Shown: positions 31,943 to 40,629 of the stretch, in pieces
Numbering within the stretch: position 1 is the first letter of the stretch
Layout of the letters: every line of letters starts with the position of its first letter
DNA from: Streptomyces lincolnensis
Lineage (GTDB): Bacteria; Actinomycetota; Actinomycetes; Streptomycetales; Streptomycetaceae
Length of the DNA stretch: 64,000 bases
Direction of reading: 5' to 3'
Assembly (NCBI RefSeq): GCF_001685355.1
Contig: NZ_CP016438.1
Span: 9,052,001 to 9,116,000, forward strand
Translations under genes and position numbers: made by a program
Notes under the pieces: model-generated
Seen by the model: the letters and a program-made list of their open reading frames with translations, nothing else
Database searches by the model: none
What the model was told of the DNA's origin: nothing

Positions 31943-33814
31943 ATGCGCAAGAAAACGCAGCCCACCCGCGCGCCCCTCGACACGGCCACGCACGCGTGGC
32001 GGGGCCGAGCCACCACCCGTGCGCTGATGGGCGAAGACCCCGTCCTGCGGGCGGCCTACCGGCTGTGCCGCCGCACCACACGAGCGCACGATCCCGGGAT
32101 CTACGCCCTCATCCAGCTCATGCCGGCCATCCTGCGCCCGGCGGGCTGGGCCTTGTGGGCGGCTGCCAGCGTCCTTGACGACCTGGCAGACGAACGCGGC
32201 GCGGAGTGGGCCGAGCGCTCGGCGCGCGTCGAGGCGTGGACCAGGGCGCTGAAGCACGATCTGGCGGCGGGCACGAGCACCGATCCGATTCGGTACGCCT
32301 TGGTGGACACCGCCGGTCGATGGCGTCTGGACCTGTCCAACCTGGAGGGCGCGATGGCCAGGGCGCGAGACGACGACCACGGTCTGCGTCTCCCCGACTG
32401 GGCCGCGTGGCGGGCCTGGAGCAACGAAGAAATCGTGCCCTGGGTCGATCAGGTACGGCAGCTGTTCGAGCAGGCCGGCGCACCGATGACGCTACGGCTG
32501 GACCGGCAGGCCGACTACGAACACTTCGTCGACGGCGCCCAGCTCACCGACGTTCTCACCGACCTGAGCACCGACCTCGCCGACGGCCACCTCCTCGTGC
32601 CGCAGGAAGCGTTGGAACCCTTCCCCGGCGCGGAAGCGGACCTGGTGCAGGGGCGCTGGAGTCCGGCCGTGGCGGCGTTGGTCGCCGAACTGACCGCCCT
32701 TGCGCGCCGACGGGTGACCAGGCCCGCCATGACGAGAGGAATGCACCCGGGTGCCGCCACCGTGCTCGACACGGCGGCAGAACTGATGCGCGCCCAACTC
32801 GACGCCATCGACGCGGCCGGTCCCACGCTGCTGAAACGCGCTCCGCGCCCGTCCGTCGTGGCCCGCGTCCGCGTGCTGGGACCCGCCCGCCTCCGCTCGG
32901 CCCTGGCCTGGAGCCTGACCCCCCTGACCGTGCCGGGTCCTCGACCACCTGTGGTGGGCGTGAGGGGTCCGAGCCCGGAAGCCGGTGGCGTCGCCGGGCT
33001 CCGGCCTCCGCCACCGCACCGCGACGGCGTCCGGCCCCCGCAGATCGCCGCTCACCACATGCCCTGCCACGTGGCGGTCATCATGGACGGCAACGGCCGC
33101 TGGGCAGAACAGCGCGGCCTGCCCCGTCATGAAGGCCACCGCGTCGGCACCGCCGTCGCGCACGAGATGGTCTACGGCGCCCTGGAGATCGGTCTGCGCC
33201 ACCTGACCCTCTACGCGTTCTCCACCGAGAACTGGCAACGCGGCACAGAGGAGATCACCACGATCCTGGCGGCATTCCAACGCGAACTCGACGAGGGCCC
33301 CCTCCGTGACCTGGACGTGCGCCAGCGCTGGTCCGGCCGGCCCGACAAACTGCCCGAGGAACTCGTCCATGCCCTCAGGCGCGAAGAGCACCGCACCCGT
33401 GACCGCACCGGACTGACACTCACTATCTGCCTCAATTACGGCGGCCGCGACGAGATTGCCCGGACAGCCGCGGCACTCGCCCAGGCAGCCCGAGAAGGTG
33501 AAGTAGACCCCCGCCTCCTCGGCGAGGACGACTTCGCCCGCCATCTGCCCCACCCCCACATGCCGGACGTGGACCTGCTGTGGCGCACCGGCAACGAACA
33601 GCGCACCTCCAACTTCCTTCCCTGGCACGCCACCTACGCTGAGCTGTACTTCACCCCCGGCTACTGGCCCGACAACGACCGACGTGACCTGTGGCAGGCC
33701 ATCACCGAGTACAGCCGACGCCAACGCCGCCACGGCGCCGTCCCCTCCTCCTCTCCTCCCCCGAAAACCACCGTCCGTCCCCTCGCGCCCGACCTGACCC
33801 CTGGGTCGCGCTAG
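31943..33814 (+). CDS. Fusion: squalene/phytoene-synthase-like domain + cis-prenyltransferase (UppS family)
   Basis: 623 residues, two enzymes in one chain. Residues about 30-300 resemble the squalene/phytoene synthase family: first aspartate motif DDLADE (79-84) and second motif in QLTDVLTDLSTDLADGHLLVP (Asp207, Asp211), the counterpart of LTNIxRDVxEDxxxGRxYLP. A Pro-rich linker (about 328-370) leads to a full cis-prenyltransferase: MDGNGRWA (catalytic Asp382), RHEGHRVG, YAFSTENW, LNYGGRDEI and WRTGNEQRTSNFLPW, then a Ser/Pro tail. All key residues of both halves look intact. It would make a cis-prenyl diphosphate and possibly condense or rearrange it. Unrelated folds fused this way are unusual; the product is unknown. 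Confidence 0.88.
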   Translation: MRKKTQPTRAPLDTATHAWRGRATTRALMGEDPVLRAAYRLCRRTTRAHDPGIYALIQLMPAILRPAGWALWAAASVLDDLADERGAEWAERSARVEAWTRALKHDLAAGTSTDPIRYALVDTAGRWRLDLSNLEGAMARARDDDHGLRLPDWAAWRAWSNEEIVPWVDQVRQLFEQAGAPMTLRLDRQADYEHFVDGAQLTDVLTDLSTDLADGHLLVPQEALEPFPGAEADLVQGRWSPAVAALVAELTALARRRVTRPAMTRGMHPGAATVLDTAAELMRAQLDAIDAAGPTLLKRAPRPSVVARVRVLGPARLRSALAWSLTPLTVPGPRPPVVGVRGPSPEAGGVAGLRPPPPHRDGVRPPQIAAHHMPCHVAVIMDGNGRWAEQRGLPRHEGHRVGTAVAHEMVYGALEIGLRHLTLYAFSTENWQRGTEEITTILAAFQRELDEGPLRDLDVRQRWSGRPDKLPEELVHALRREEHRTRDRTGLTLTICLNYGGRDEIARTAAALAQAAREGEVDPRLLGEDDFARHLPHPHMPDVDLLWRTGNEQRTSNFLPWHATYAELYFTPGYWPDNDRRDLWQAITEYSRRQRRHGAVPSSSPPPKTTVRPLAPDLTPGSR

Positions 33815-33836
33815 GACATGGTGCCGGCGCGGCCCC

Positions 33837-33983
33837 TCACCAGGGGGTTGGGTGCCGATGGGGGTGCCCCATCACGAACTTGGCGTGCGGCGCGTCGCGG
33901 TCTCTGATCAGGTTGGCGCCGCCGACATGATCGAGGTGGGAGTGGTACCAGCAGTCGACGCAGGAGAGCCGAGAGGAATGTGT
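33837..33983 (-). pseudogene. Fragment of a metallo-beta-lactamase-fold hydrolase
   Basis: The minus strand reads WYHSHLDHVGGANLIRDRD and continues AKFVMGHPH before a stop. HSHLDH is the HxHxDH metal-binding motif and the following VGGANLIRDR is family-like. Both ends of the protein are missing, so this is a relic, not a gene. Confidence 0.6.
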
Positions 33984-34119
33984 GCGGAGGCACTGGCAGC
34001 GCCCCGGCGTGGTGGCGAACGGCGTGACCCTGGTCGATCTCTACGACCGCACCCGGGCCCTGGGGGAACGCGTCACCAGAGCCGAGCAGCGTGCCGCGTC
34101 TCCACCACCCCCTGACTGA
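33955..34119 (+). pseudogene. Unidentified C-terminal gene fragment
   Basis: An open stretch without a start reads RRHWQRPGVVANGVTLVDL then YDRTRALGERVTRAEQRAA and ends at TGA 34117. The helical, well-formed composition suggests the C-terminal end of a former gene; the family is not recognised. It overlaps the edge of the metallo-hydrolase fragment, marking a recombination joint. Confidence 0.35.
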
Positions 34120-34220
34120 CCCAGGTGTGGTGACCGCGTGTCGAACCCGTCCCGTGCCTCAACGCCACCACGGTTTCGGCCGCCTCGGTCTCTTATGGTC
34201 GGGCCGAACAGTGAGGCGGT

Positions 34221-34829
34221 GTGGCTGAAGTGTCTGAAACAGAGGATGTGCGGTCGGCGTGGGGGCGGACAGCGTACTGGCTGACGGTGAACGCGCCGGT
34301 CAGCGCGCGGGCGCTGGGCGGGCCGGCGACGGATGAGGACATCGCGGGTCTGCGTGAGGCGTTGGGGTTCGACGTGCCCCATGTGCTCGAGGCGTTGCTG
34401 CGGATGAACAACGGCAGCACGGCGAAGGACACCTCGCGGGTGCTTCCCGACGGGCGGGTGATTCCCGTCCGTCATCTCGACTCGGCGATCTTCCCCTACG
34501 GAAGGATTCTTCTGGGATGCGCGGAGATCGCCAGGGAGTATGCCAAGTGGCGGCGGACGGAGGAAGAGAACGGCCTGGACGGCTACTGGAGGGTTTCCTG
34601 GGTCCCAGTCGTCCAGGACGTCGAAGGGCAGTACTACGGATACGCCGTGGACGCTTGCGGGGCGTCCGGTTTCTCCGTGCTGGAGTACGGCGAGGGCTCT
34701 GTTCCGCGCGAGGTCTTCCCCTCGCTGGGGACGCTGCTGGCGTCGTTCGCGCAAGCCCTGGAGAGCGGCAGCTGGGACGGGTGGCCCGCGCGGGTGGACA
34801 AGGGGTCGCTCAGCTGGGGTGAGGAGTGA
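34221..34829 (+). CDS. SMI1/KNR4-family (SUKH) protein
   Basis: 202 residues. The SUKH fold is suggested by PATDEDIAGLREALGF (start helix), VPHVLEALLRMNNGST, then the acidic-aromatic stretch SWVPVVQDVEGQYYGYAVDA and a C-terminal FPSLGTLLASFAQALESG helix. In bacteria these are frequently immunity proteins against polymorphic toxins or regulators; no toxin gene is seen beside it. Its start may be GTG 34221 or GTG 34230. Codon usage is less GC-biased than neighbours (gaagtgtctgaaacagagga near the 5' end), consistent with transfer. Confidence 0.8.
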   Translation: MAEVSETEDVRSAWGRTAYWLTVNAPVSARALGGPATDEDIAGLREALGFDVPHVLEALLRMNNGSTAKDTSRVLPDGRVIPVRHLDSAIFPYGRILLGCAEIAREYAKWRRTEEENGLDGYWRVSWVPVVQDVEGQYYGYAVDACGASGFSVLEYGEGSVPREVFPSLGTLLASFAQALESGSWDGWPARVDKGSLSWGEE

Positions 34830-35343
34830 CCGTGTGCGGCCGAGGCGCCGATCCGCTTCTCGTACGCGTGTGGGGCCGCCTCCTCCGGGAAAGCCCCACG
34901 CTGGTTCGTGCCGTGTCAGGTTCCAGGTGTCAGTTGGTCGCCGTCAGGGTGCGCTTGACGGACGTCGAGACGGAGGGCGTGCCACAGTTCCCGGAGACGG
35001 CGGTGTCGAGCCAGTAGGCGTCCCGGCCCATCAGCCGGCGAAGGCCGGCCTGTCCCTGCCCGCTGGCCTCGTCGCCGACGACACCCCGTCGGACCGCTTT
35101 GAGAAGGCCGTACTCGACCAGGGCAGTCAGGTTCTGGGGGTCTTGCAGTACGGAGCCTGACCCGAGCGCCGTGGGGCAGGGGGCGAGGGCCCGGGGCCTC
35201 TTCTCATCCTCGAGTAGGAGAAGACCGGGTCAGGTGGTGCGACGGCACCAAGCGGCAATGCGAGCACGGGCACGATGTGCCGGCACCCGCCCTCCGGTCA
35301 GGCTGGGGATCCACCCCGACCCTGATCTGGAGATCCCTTTCCC
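34830..35343. other. Intergenic region with a decayed gene fragment and a hairpin
   Basis: 514 bp. The minus strand from about 35229 down to 34930 has a long coding-like stretch without a start. A hairpin TCTTCTC (35199-35205) / GAGAAGA (35218-35224) lies inside. The final 100 bp precede the MMPL gene; no promoter stands out. Confidence 0.55.
34930..35229 (-). pseudogene. Coding-like fragment, start lost
   Basis: The minus-strand reading includes ALAPCPTALGSGSV, QDPQNLTALVEYGLLKAVRR, GQAGLRRLMGRDAYWLDTAV and SGNCGTPSVSTSVKRTLTATN before TGA at 34930-34932. No ATG or GTG opens it and a stop blocks extension upstream of about 35229. The composition looks like a real protein C-terminus; the family is unknown. 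Confidence 0.4.
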
Positions 35344-37563
35344 GTGGCTACCTTGCTCTATCGGATGGGCCGTACCGCCTTCCAACGCCGTTGGCTCGTG
35401 GCGTTGTTGTGGGCGGTGGTGCTCGGCGCCGTCGGCGTCGGCGCGGCCAGTGCCCCCGCCGCCTCGGACGACGGCACGTCGTTCATGCCCGGCATCGAGG
35501 CGCAGAAGGCGTCCGACCTGATCGGCGAGCGCTTCCCCGGCTCGGACGCGAACGGCGCCGGCGCGCGAATCGTGTTCGTCGCCCCCGAAGGACAGAAGGT
35601 GACCGCGGCCGACCACCGCGCCGCCATCGGCGCATTCGTGGCGGACGCGTCCGACGAACCCCAAGTCGCCGATGTCGCCGACCCGTTCACCGCTCGGGCG
35701 GTGAGCGAGGACGGCTCCACCGCCTACGCCACGGTGAACTTCGAGGTGAAGGCCGGCGACCTCACCGACGCCGACAAAGCCGCCCTGGAGAAGGCGATCG
35801 ACACCGCCCGCGACTCCGGGCTCACCGTCGAGGTCGGCGGCAACGCGCTCGCCGAACAGCCCGCCGCGGGCGGCTCGTCGGAGGTCATCGGCATCGCCCT
35901 GGCCGCCGTGGTCCTGCTGATCACGTTCGGGTCCCTCGCGGCCGCCGGACTGCCCCTGCTCACCGCGATGGTCGGCATCGGGATCAGCATGGCCGCCATC
36001 CTGGCCGTGGGCAGCGTCTTCGGCCTGTCCCTGACCACCGGGACGCTCGCCACGATGCTCGGACTCGCCGTCGGCATCGACTACGCCCTGTTCGTGGTCT
36101 CCCGCTACCGGGAGGAACGCGCGAACGGCCATCCCGCCCGTGAGGCGGCCGGTCTCGCCGTCGGCACGGCCGGCTCCGCGGTGGTCTTCGCCGGACTGAC
36201 GGTCGTCATCGCGCTGGCCGGCCTGACGGTGGTGGGCGTGCCGATGCTGACCAAGATGGGCCTGTGCGCCGCGGGCGCGGTGGTCGTCGCCGTCCTGATC
36301 GCCCTGACCCTGGTGCCCGCCCTGCTCGGCATGTGGCCCGAGGCCGTCCTGTCCCGCCGTACCCGCAAGGGCGGTTCTGCGGACGGGGTGCGCGACAACG
36401 GCGGTACCCGGTGGGCGCGCTTCGTGCTGCGCCGCCCGGTGGCCGTCCTGGTGGTGTGCGTGGCGGGACTGGGGGCTCTCGCCCTGCCCGCCGCCCAGCT
36501 GGAGATGGGCATGCCGGGCGCCGAGTCCAAGCCCGTCTCCTCGACGGAACGGCGGGCCTACGACGCGCTCGCGGACGGCTTCGGCGCCGGGTTCAACGGG
36601 CCGCTGACGATCGTGGTGGACGCCAAGGGGGCGACGGACCCCAAGGCGGCCGCGGCCGACATCGCCCGGGAGATCGGCGCGACCCGCGGCGTCGTGTCCG
36701 TCTCGCCGGCGCGGTTCAACCCGGCCGGTGACACCGCGCTGTTCTCGGCGGTCCCGGCCACCGGCCCGAACGACGAGCGCACCAAGGACCTCGTGCAGAG
36801 CATCCGCGCCGAACGCCCCGGCGTCGAGCGGGAGACCGGGGCCACCTTCGAGGTCACCGGCAGTACGGCCATGGACATCGACGTCGCGCAGGCCCTTCAG
36901 GACGCGCTCGTGCCGTACCTGACCGTCATCGTCGTCCTGGCACTGATCCTGCTGCTGGTGGTCTTCCGTTCGATCCTCGTCCCCGTCAAGGCCGCCTTCG
37001 GGTTCCTGCTGTCGGTGCTGGCCGCCCTCGGCGCGGTCGTGGCCGTCTTCCAGTGGGGCTGGGGCGCACCACTGCTCGGCGTGGAGCAGACCGGTCCGAT
37101 CATGAGCCTGATGCCGATCTTCCTGGTGGGTATCGTCTTCGGCCTGGCGATGGACTACGAGGTGTTCCTCGTCGCCCGGATGCGGGAGGCGTACGTCCAC
37201 GGGGACGGCGCCCGCCAGGCGGTCGTCACGGGCTTCCGGCACAGTGCGCGGGTGGTCGTCGCCGCGGCCGTGATCATGATCGCGGTGTTCTCCGGGTTCA
37301 TGGGGGCCGACGAGTCGATGATCAAGACGATCGGTTTCGGTCTCGCCGTCGCGGTGCTGTTCGACGCCTTCGTCGTCCGTATGGCGCTGGTGCCCGCGGT
37401 CCTGGCCCTGCTCGGCGACAAGGCGTGGTGGCTGCCCGCCTGGCTCGACCGGCTGCTGCCCCGCGTCGACGTGGAGGGCGCCGGGCTCACCGCGCCGCCG
37501 GTGCCCGCCGTCGGACCGGCGGGGAGCGGGACGACCGTGCCGCAGGAACCGGCCCGTACCTGA
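35344..37563 (+). CDS. MMPL/RND-family membrane transporter
   Basis: 739 residues with the RND plan: one helix (about 17-35), a large external loop, five helices, a repeat of the same, and a hydrophilic tail. The paired proton-relay motifs are in GLAVGIDYALFVVSRYREE (first half) and FGLAMDYEVFLVARMREAY (second half). Actinobacterial MMPL proteins export lipids, glycolipids or polyketides. GTG 35344 is the start, with GGAGA about ten bases upstream. A terminator at 37593-37623 separates it from the following two-component system, which may still control it. Confidence 0.92.
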   Translation: MATLLYRMGRTAFQRRWLVALLWAVVLGAVGVGAASAPAASDDGTSFMPGIEAQKASDLIGERFPGSDANGAGARIVFVAPEGQKVTAADHRAAIGAFVADASDEPQVADVADPFTARAVSEDGSTAYATVNFEVKAGDLTDADKAALEKAIDTARDSGLTVEVGGNALAEQPAAGGSSEVIGIALAAVVLLITFGSLAAAGLPLLTAMVGIGISMAAILAVGSVFGLSLTTGTLATMLGLAVGIDYALFVVSRYREERANGHPAREAAGLAVGTAGSAVVFAGLTVVIALAGLTVVGVPMLTKMGLCAAGAVVVAVLIALTLVPALLGMWPEAVLSRRTRKGGSADGVRDNGGTRWARFVLRRPVAVLVVCVAGLGALALPAAQLEMGMPGAESKPVSSTERRAYDALADGFGAGFNGPLTIVVDAKGATDPKAAAADIAREIGATRGVVSVSPARFNPAGDTALFSAVPATGPNDERTKDLVQSIRAERPGVERETGATFEVTGSTAMDIDVAQALQDALVPYLTVIVVLALILLLVVFRSILVPVKAAFGFLLSVLAALGAVVAVFQWGWGAPLLGVEQTGPIMSLMPIFLVGIVFGLAMDYEVFLVARMREAYVHGDGARQAVVTGFRHSARVVVAAAVIMIAVFSGFMGADESMIKTIGFGLAVAVLFDAFVVRMALVPAVLALLGDKAWWLPAWLDRLLPRVDVEGAGLTAPPVPAVGPAGSGTTVPQEPART

Positions 37564-37592
37564 GCCCCCTGTCACAAGAGCACGCATCGTGG

Positions 37593-37623
37593 GTCGCGGC
37601 GCCCCGCACGACGGCGCCGCGAC
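37593..37623 (+). terminator. Hairpin terminator after the MMPL gene
   Basis: GTCGCGGCGCC (37593-37603) and GGCGCCGCGAC (37613-37623), nine-base loop. Confidence 0.75.
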
Positions 37624-37670
37624 CGGCGATGTGTGAGCATGTCAGTACTTCGGACCTCTCTCGGAGCGTG

Positions 37671-38873
37671 ATGAACACCAGCTGGCGGCATCGGGCGGCG
37701 CCCCATGTCAAAGCCGTCGAATCCGCGGGGCTGGTCCTGCTGTTCGCCTTCACCGTCGGCGGCGTCCTGCTCACCTGGGGGCTGTCGCCCAGGACACTGG
37801 CCCTGTGGCCCGGCATCGCCCTGTCGGCCCTCTCCTGTGTCGCGCTGCTCTGGCGGCGCGGCCACCCCTTGCAGGTCCTCACCGTGCTCACCGCGTTCAC
37901 CATGGCGGCGGGTGCGCTCGGTTACCTTCTGACGCCCTTGCTGATGGGACCGCTCCTGGTCGCGCAGTACGCCACGAGTGTGCGCGTCTCCCGCCGCGCC
38001 ACCTGGAACAGCGCGCTGATCGTCACCGGCTGCATGGTGGGCACCGGCCTGCTCCTTCCCTCCTTCCACAACTCCGTGCTCTTCGCCGTCGTCAACCCCG
38101 CGGCATGGATCCTGTTGTTCGCGGCCCTCGGCAGTTACGTCCGGGTGCGCCGCGAGTACGCCGTGGCCCGCGCCGAGCACGCCGACCGGCGGCGCGAGGA
38201 GGAGGCACGGCACCGGGTGATCCAGGAACGGATGCGCATCGCCCGCGAACTGCACGACGTCGTCGCCCACCACCTGACGTTGGCCGACGCCCAGGCCGCC
38301 ACCGCGAAGCACCTCGCGCGGACCCACCCCGACCAGGCCCTCGGGATCCTCGACAAACTGCCGGAGACCACGGCCGCGGCCCTGCGCGAACTCAAGGCCA
38401 CCGTCGGACTCCTGCGCGAGGACACCGACCCCGCCGACGACCTGGCCCCCGCGCCGGGACTGGACCGGCTGCCCGGCCTGGTCGACTCCTGCGCGACGGC
38501 CGGCCTGGAGGTCACTGTCACCGTGGCGGGACAGCAGCGCCCGCTCACCCCCGTCCTCGACCTGACGGCCTACCGGATCATCCAGGAGGCCCTCACCAAC
38601 GTCACCAAGCACGCCGCCACCCGCACCGCGCAGCTCAGGCTCGCGTACACACCGCGCTACCTGACCCTGACCGTCACCAACGACACCGCCGCCGGCCGCC
38701 CGAGCGCGCCGCCCGGCCCCGGGAGCGGTTTCGGCCTGCTCACCATGCGCGAGCGCGCCACCTCCGCGGGCGGCACCTTCCACGCCGGGCACCGCCCGCA
38801 GGGCGGCTTCCAGGTCGCCTGCACCCTCCCGCTCACCAGCCACGTCACCAGCGAGGAAAGCCCCGCCACATGA
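37671..38873 (+). CDS. Sensor histidine kinase (NarL-type two-component system)
   Basis: 400 residues. Four to five membrane segments in the first 160 residues serve as the sensor. A HisKA_3 dimerisation domain follows (ERMRIARELHDVVAHHLT, phospho-His in RELHD). The ATPase domain has N-box IIQEALTNVTKHA and G-box GSGFGLLTMRERA. The usual HHVS is HHLT here. ATG 37671 has GGAG upstream; ATG 37629 is a weaker alternative. It is coupled to the response regulator by an ATGA overlap. The signal is unknown; cell-envelope stress is common for such kinases beside MMPL pumps. Confidence 0.9.
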   Translation: MNTSWRHRAAPHVKAVESAGLVLLFAFTVGGVLLTWGLSPRTLALWPGIALSALSCVALLWRRGHPLQVLTVLTAFTMAAGALGYLLTPLLMGPLLVAQYATSVRVSRRATWNSALIVTGCMVGTGLLLPSFHNSVLFAVVNPAAWILLFAALGSYVRVRREYAVARAEHADRRREEEARHRVIQERMRIARELHDVVAHHLTLADAQAATAKHLARTHPDQALGILDKLPETTAAALRELKATVGLLREDTDPADDLAPAPGLDRLPGLVDSCATAGLEVTVTVAGQQRPLTPVLDLTAYRIIQEALTNVTKHAATRTAQLRLAYTPRYLTLTVTNDTAAGRPSAPPGPGSGFGLLTMRERATSAGGTFHAGHRPQGGFQVACTLPLTSHVTSEESPAT

Positions 38874-39553
38874 CCATCCGTGTCCTGCTCGCCGACGACC
38901 AGGCCCTGCTGCGGGCCACCTTCCGCATCCTCATCGACTCGGTCGAGGACATGACGGTGATCGCGGAGGCCGCCGACGGACAGGAGGCCGTCGACCTCAC
39001 CGCCACCCACCGGCCGGACGTGGTCCTCATGGACATCCGCATGCCGAACCTCGACGGCGTCGCGGCCACCGCCGCCATCTGCTCCCGGGCCGATCTGTCG
39101 GACACCCACATCCTCGTCCTCACCACCTTCGAGAACGACGAGAACGTCGCCAAGGCCCTGCGCGCCGGAGCGAGCGGCTTCCTCGGCAAGGGCGTCAGCC
39201 CCGAGGTCCTGCTGTCGGGCATCCGTACCGTCGCGGCCGGCGAAGCCCTGCTGTCGCCCGGCGCCACCCGCTCCCTCATCACCCGCTTCCTGGCCTCCCC
39301 GGACACCGACGGCCTCCTCGCGCTCCCCGAGGCCGTCAAGGCGCTCACCGACCGCGAGCGTGAGGTCATGACCCTGGCCGCGCACGGCAGGTCCAACACC
39401 GAGATCGCCGAACACCTCGTCCTCAGCCCGCTGACCGTGCGCAGCCACATCCAGCGCGCCATGACCAAACTCGACGCCCGCGACCGCGCCCAACTCGTCG
39501 TCGCCGCCTACCAGAGCGGACTGGTCAAACCGCGGCCGGACAACGGCGGATGA
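38870..39553 (+). CDS. Response regulator, NarL/LuxR family
   Basis: 227 residues. Receiver domain (LLADDQALLR acidic pocket; phospho-Asp in VVLMDIRMP; Thr and Lys of the switch in LVLTTFEND and GKGVSP) and a C-terminal LuxR helix-turn-helix (LTDREREVMTLAAHGRSNTEIAEHLVLSPLTVRSHIQRAMTKL). It starts inside the kinase stop codon, so the pair is co-translated. It probably regulates its own operon and the MMPL gene. Confidence 0.93.
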   Translation: MTIRVLLADDQALLRATFRILIDSVEDMTVIAEAADGQEAVDLTATHRPDVVLMDIRMPNLDGVAATAAICSRADLSDTHILVLTTFENDENVAKALRAGASGFLGKGVSPEVLLSGIRTVAAGEALLSPGATRSLITRFLASPDTDGLLALPEAVKALTDREREVMTLAAHGRSNTEIAEHLVLSPLTVRSHIQRAMTKLDARDRAQLVVAAYQSGLVKPRPDNGG

Positions 39554-39610
39554 GGGGAGCGGCGGATGAGGGCAGCGGCGGTCGTCGGATATGACCGCCG
39601 ACAGCTCCCC
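39554..39610. terminator. Bidirectional hairpin terminator
   Basis: Core CGGCGGTC (39576-39583) / GACCGCCG (39593-39600), flanked by outer arms GGGGAGC (39554-39560) / GCTCCCC (39604-39610), between convergent genes. Confidence 0.75.
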
Positions 39611-39625
39611 GGCCGGTGCCCGTGC

Positions 39626-40540
39626 TCATCCCCGGTGCTCCGTCACCTTCGATACGGCGGCGTCCGACCCGCCGCCGGTCCGGGCCTCCAGCGCGTGCAG
39701 TACGGCCACCATGTCCTCGCCGCCGTGGCCCTGCGCCACGGTCTCGCGGTACAGGGCGTGACAGGCGTCCAGCAGCGGGGACGCCAGCCCGGCCTTGCGG
39801 GCGGCCTCGGCGATCAGCCGGTTGTTCTCCAGGACGTTCGCGGCCGCGGCCTGGACCGCGAAGTCGCGGGACAGCAGCTTGGGCGCCTTCGCGCGGGAGA
39901 CGGCACTCGCCATCGGGCCCGCGTCCAGCACGTCCCGCAGCAGACGCTGGTCGAGCCCGTGCCGGTCGGCGAAGTGGAACGCCTCGGCCAGCCCGGTGGC
40001 CAGGGTGATCAGGAACAGGTTCACCGAGAACTTCATCAGCAGCGCCCCCGGTACCGCACCGCAGTCGAACAGCTCCCGGCAGACGGGAGCGAGCAGAGGC
40101 CGTACGGCCGCCACGGCCTCGGCGTCACCCGCCAGCATGCCGACCAGCTCGCCCCGCTCGGCCGGGACGCGGGAACCGGAGACCGGCGCCTCGACGTACC
40201 TCCCGCCCGCCGCCCGGATGTCGTCCTGGAGGCCGCCCGAGTACTCGGCCGAGGTCGTGCCCATGTGGACCACGGTGCGTCCGGCGACGCGCGCGGCGAA
40301 GTCCGGGGTGCCGCGCCCGACCACCTCGTCGACGGCGGCCTCGTCGGCCAGCATCAGGATCACGGTGCCGGCCCGGCCGAAGACCTCGGCGGGGCTCGCG
40401 GCGACCTCGGCCCCGGCGGCGCGCAGCGGCTCGCACCGGGCGGGCGTCCGGTTCCACACGACGAGAGGTGTCCCCGCGCGGGCGAGGTTGAGGGCCATGG
40501 GCTGTCCCATGGTCCCGAGGCCGACGAAACCGACGTACAC
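39626..40540 (-). CDS. NAD(P)-dependent beta-hydroxyacid dehydrogenase (3-hydroxyisobutyrate dehydrogenase family)
   Basis: 304 residues. Rossmann motif [17 protein letters not shown] at the N-terminus, substrate motif [25 protein letters not shown], and the catalytic-Lys region [33 protein letters not shown], as in the 3-hydroxyisobutyrate/tartronate semialdehyde family (some members are imine reductases). GTG 40540 is the start. It is divergent from a TetR gene with two perfect operators in between, so it is inducible. Confidence 0.88.
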   Translation of the reverse strand: MYVGFVGLGTMGQPMALNLARAGTPLVVWNRTPARCEPLRAAGAEVAASPAEVFGRAGTVILMLADEAAVDEVVGRGTPDFAARVAGRTVVHMGTTSAEYSGGLQDDIRAAGGRYVEAPVSGSRVPAERGELVGMLAGDAEAVAAVRPLLAPVCRELFDCGAVPGALLMKFSVNLFLITLATGLAEAFHFADRHGLDQRLLRDVLDAGPMASAVSRAKAPKLLSRDFAVQAAAANVLENNRLIAEAARKAGLASPLLDACHALYRETVAQGHGGEDMVAVLHALEARTGGGSDAAVSKVTEHRG

Positions 40541-40601
40541 GACGCACCGCCTTCTCTGGGCCGGGCGACGGCCGGACCGCCGCCGTCCACCCGGGCACTG
40601 G

Positions 40602-40619
40602 CTATGACAGCGGTCATAG
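40602..40619. promoter_or_regulatory. TetR operator A
   Basis: Perfect inverted repeat CTATGAC-AGCG-GTCATAG. Confidence 0.8.
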
Positions 40620-40629
40620 TAGGGGAATA

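Larger units (their letters stand above)
33815..34220. other. Intergenic scar with fragments of two genes
   Basis: 406 bp with no intact gene. It holds a metallo-beta-lactamase-fold fragment on the minus strand (33837-33983) and a coding-like fragment on the plus strand (about 33955-34119). The last 100 bp lead into the SMI1/KNR4 gene. Confidence 0.6.

Noticed and set aside
33852..34115. An 87-codon plus-strand frame in the intergenic scar
   Set aside because: Its first half is the antisense of the metallo-hydrolase fragment and the second half is out of frame with the more protein-like fragment; no ribosome site.
34221..34829. Toxin-immunity module based on the SMI1/KNR4 protein
   Set aside because: No toxin or secretion-linked polymorphic protein lies nearby, so an immunity role is not supported beyond family tendency.
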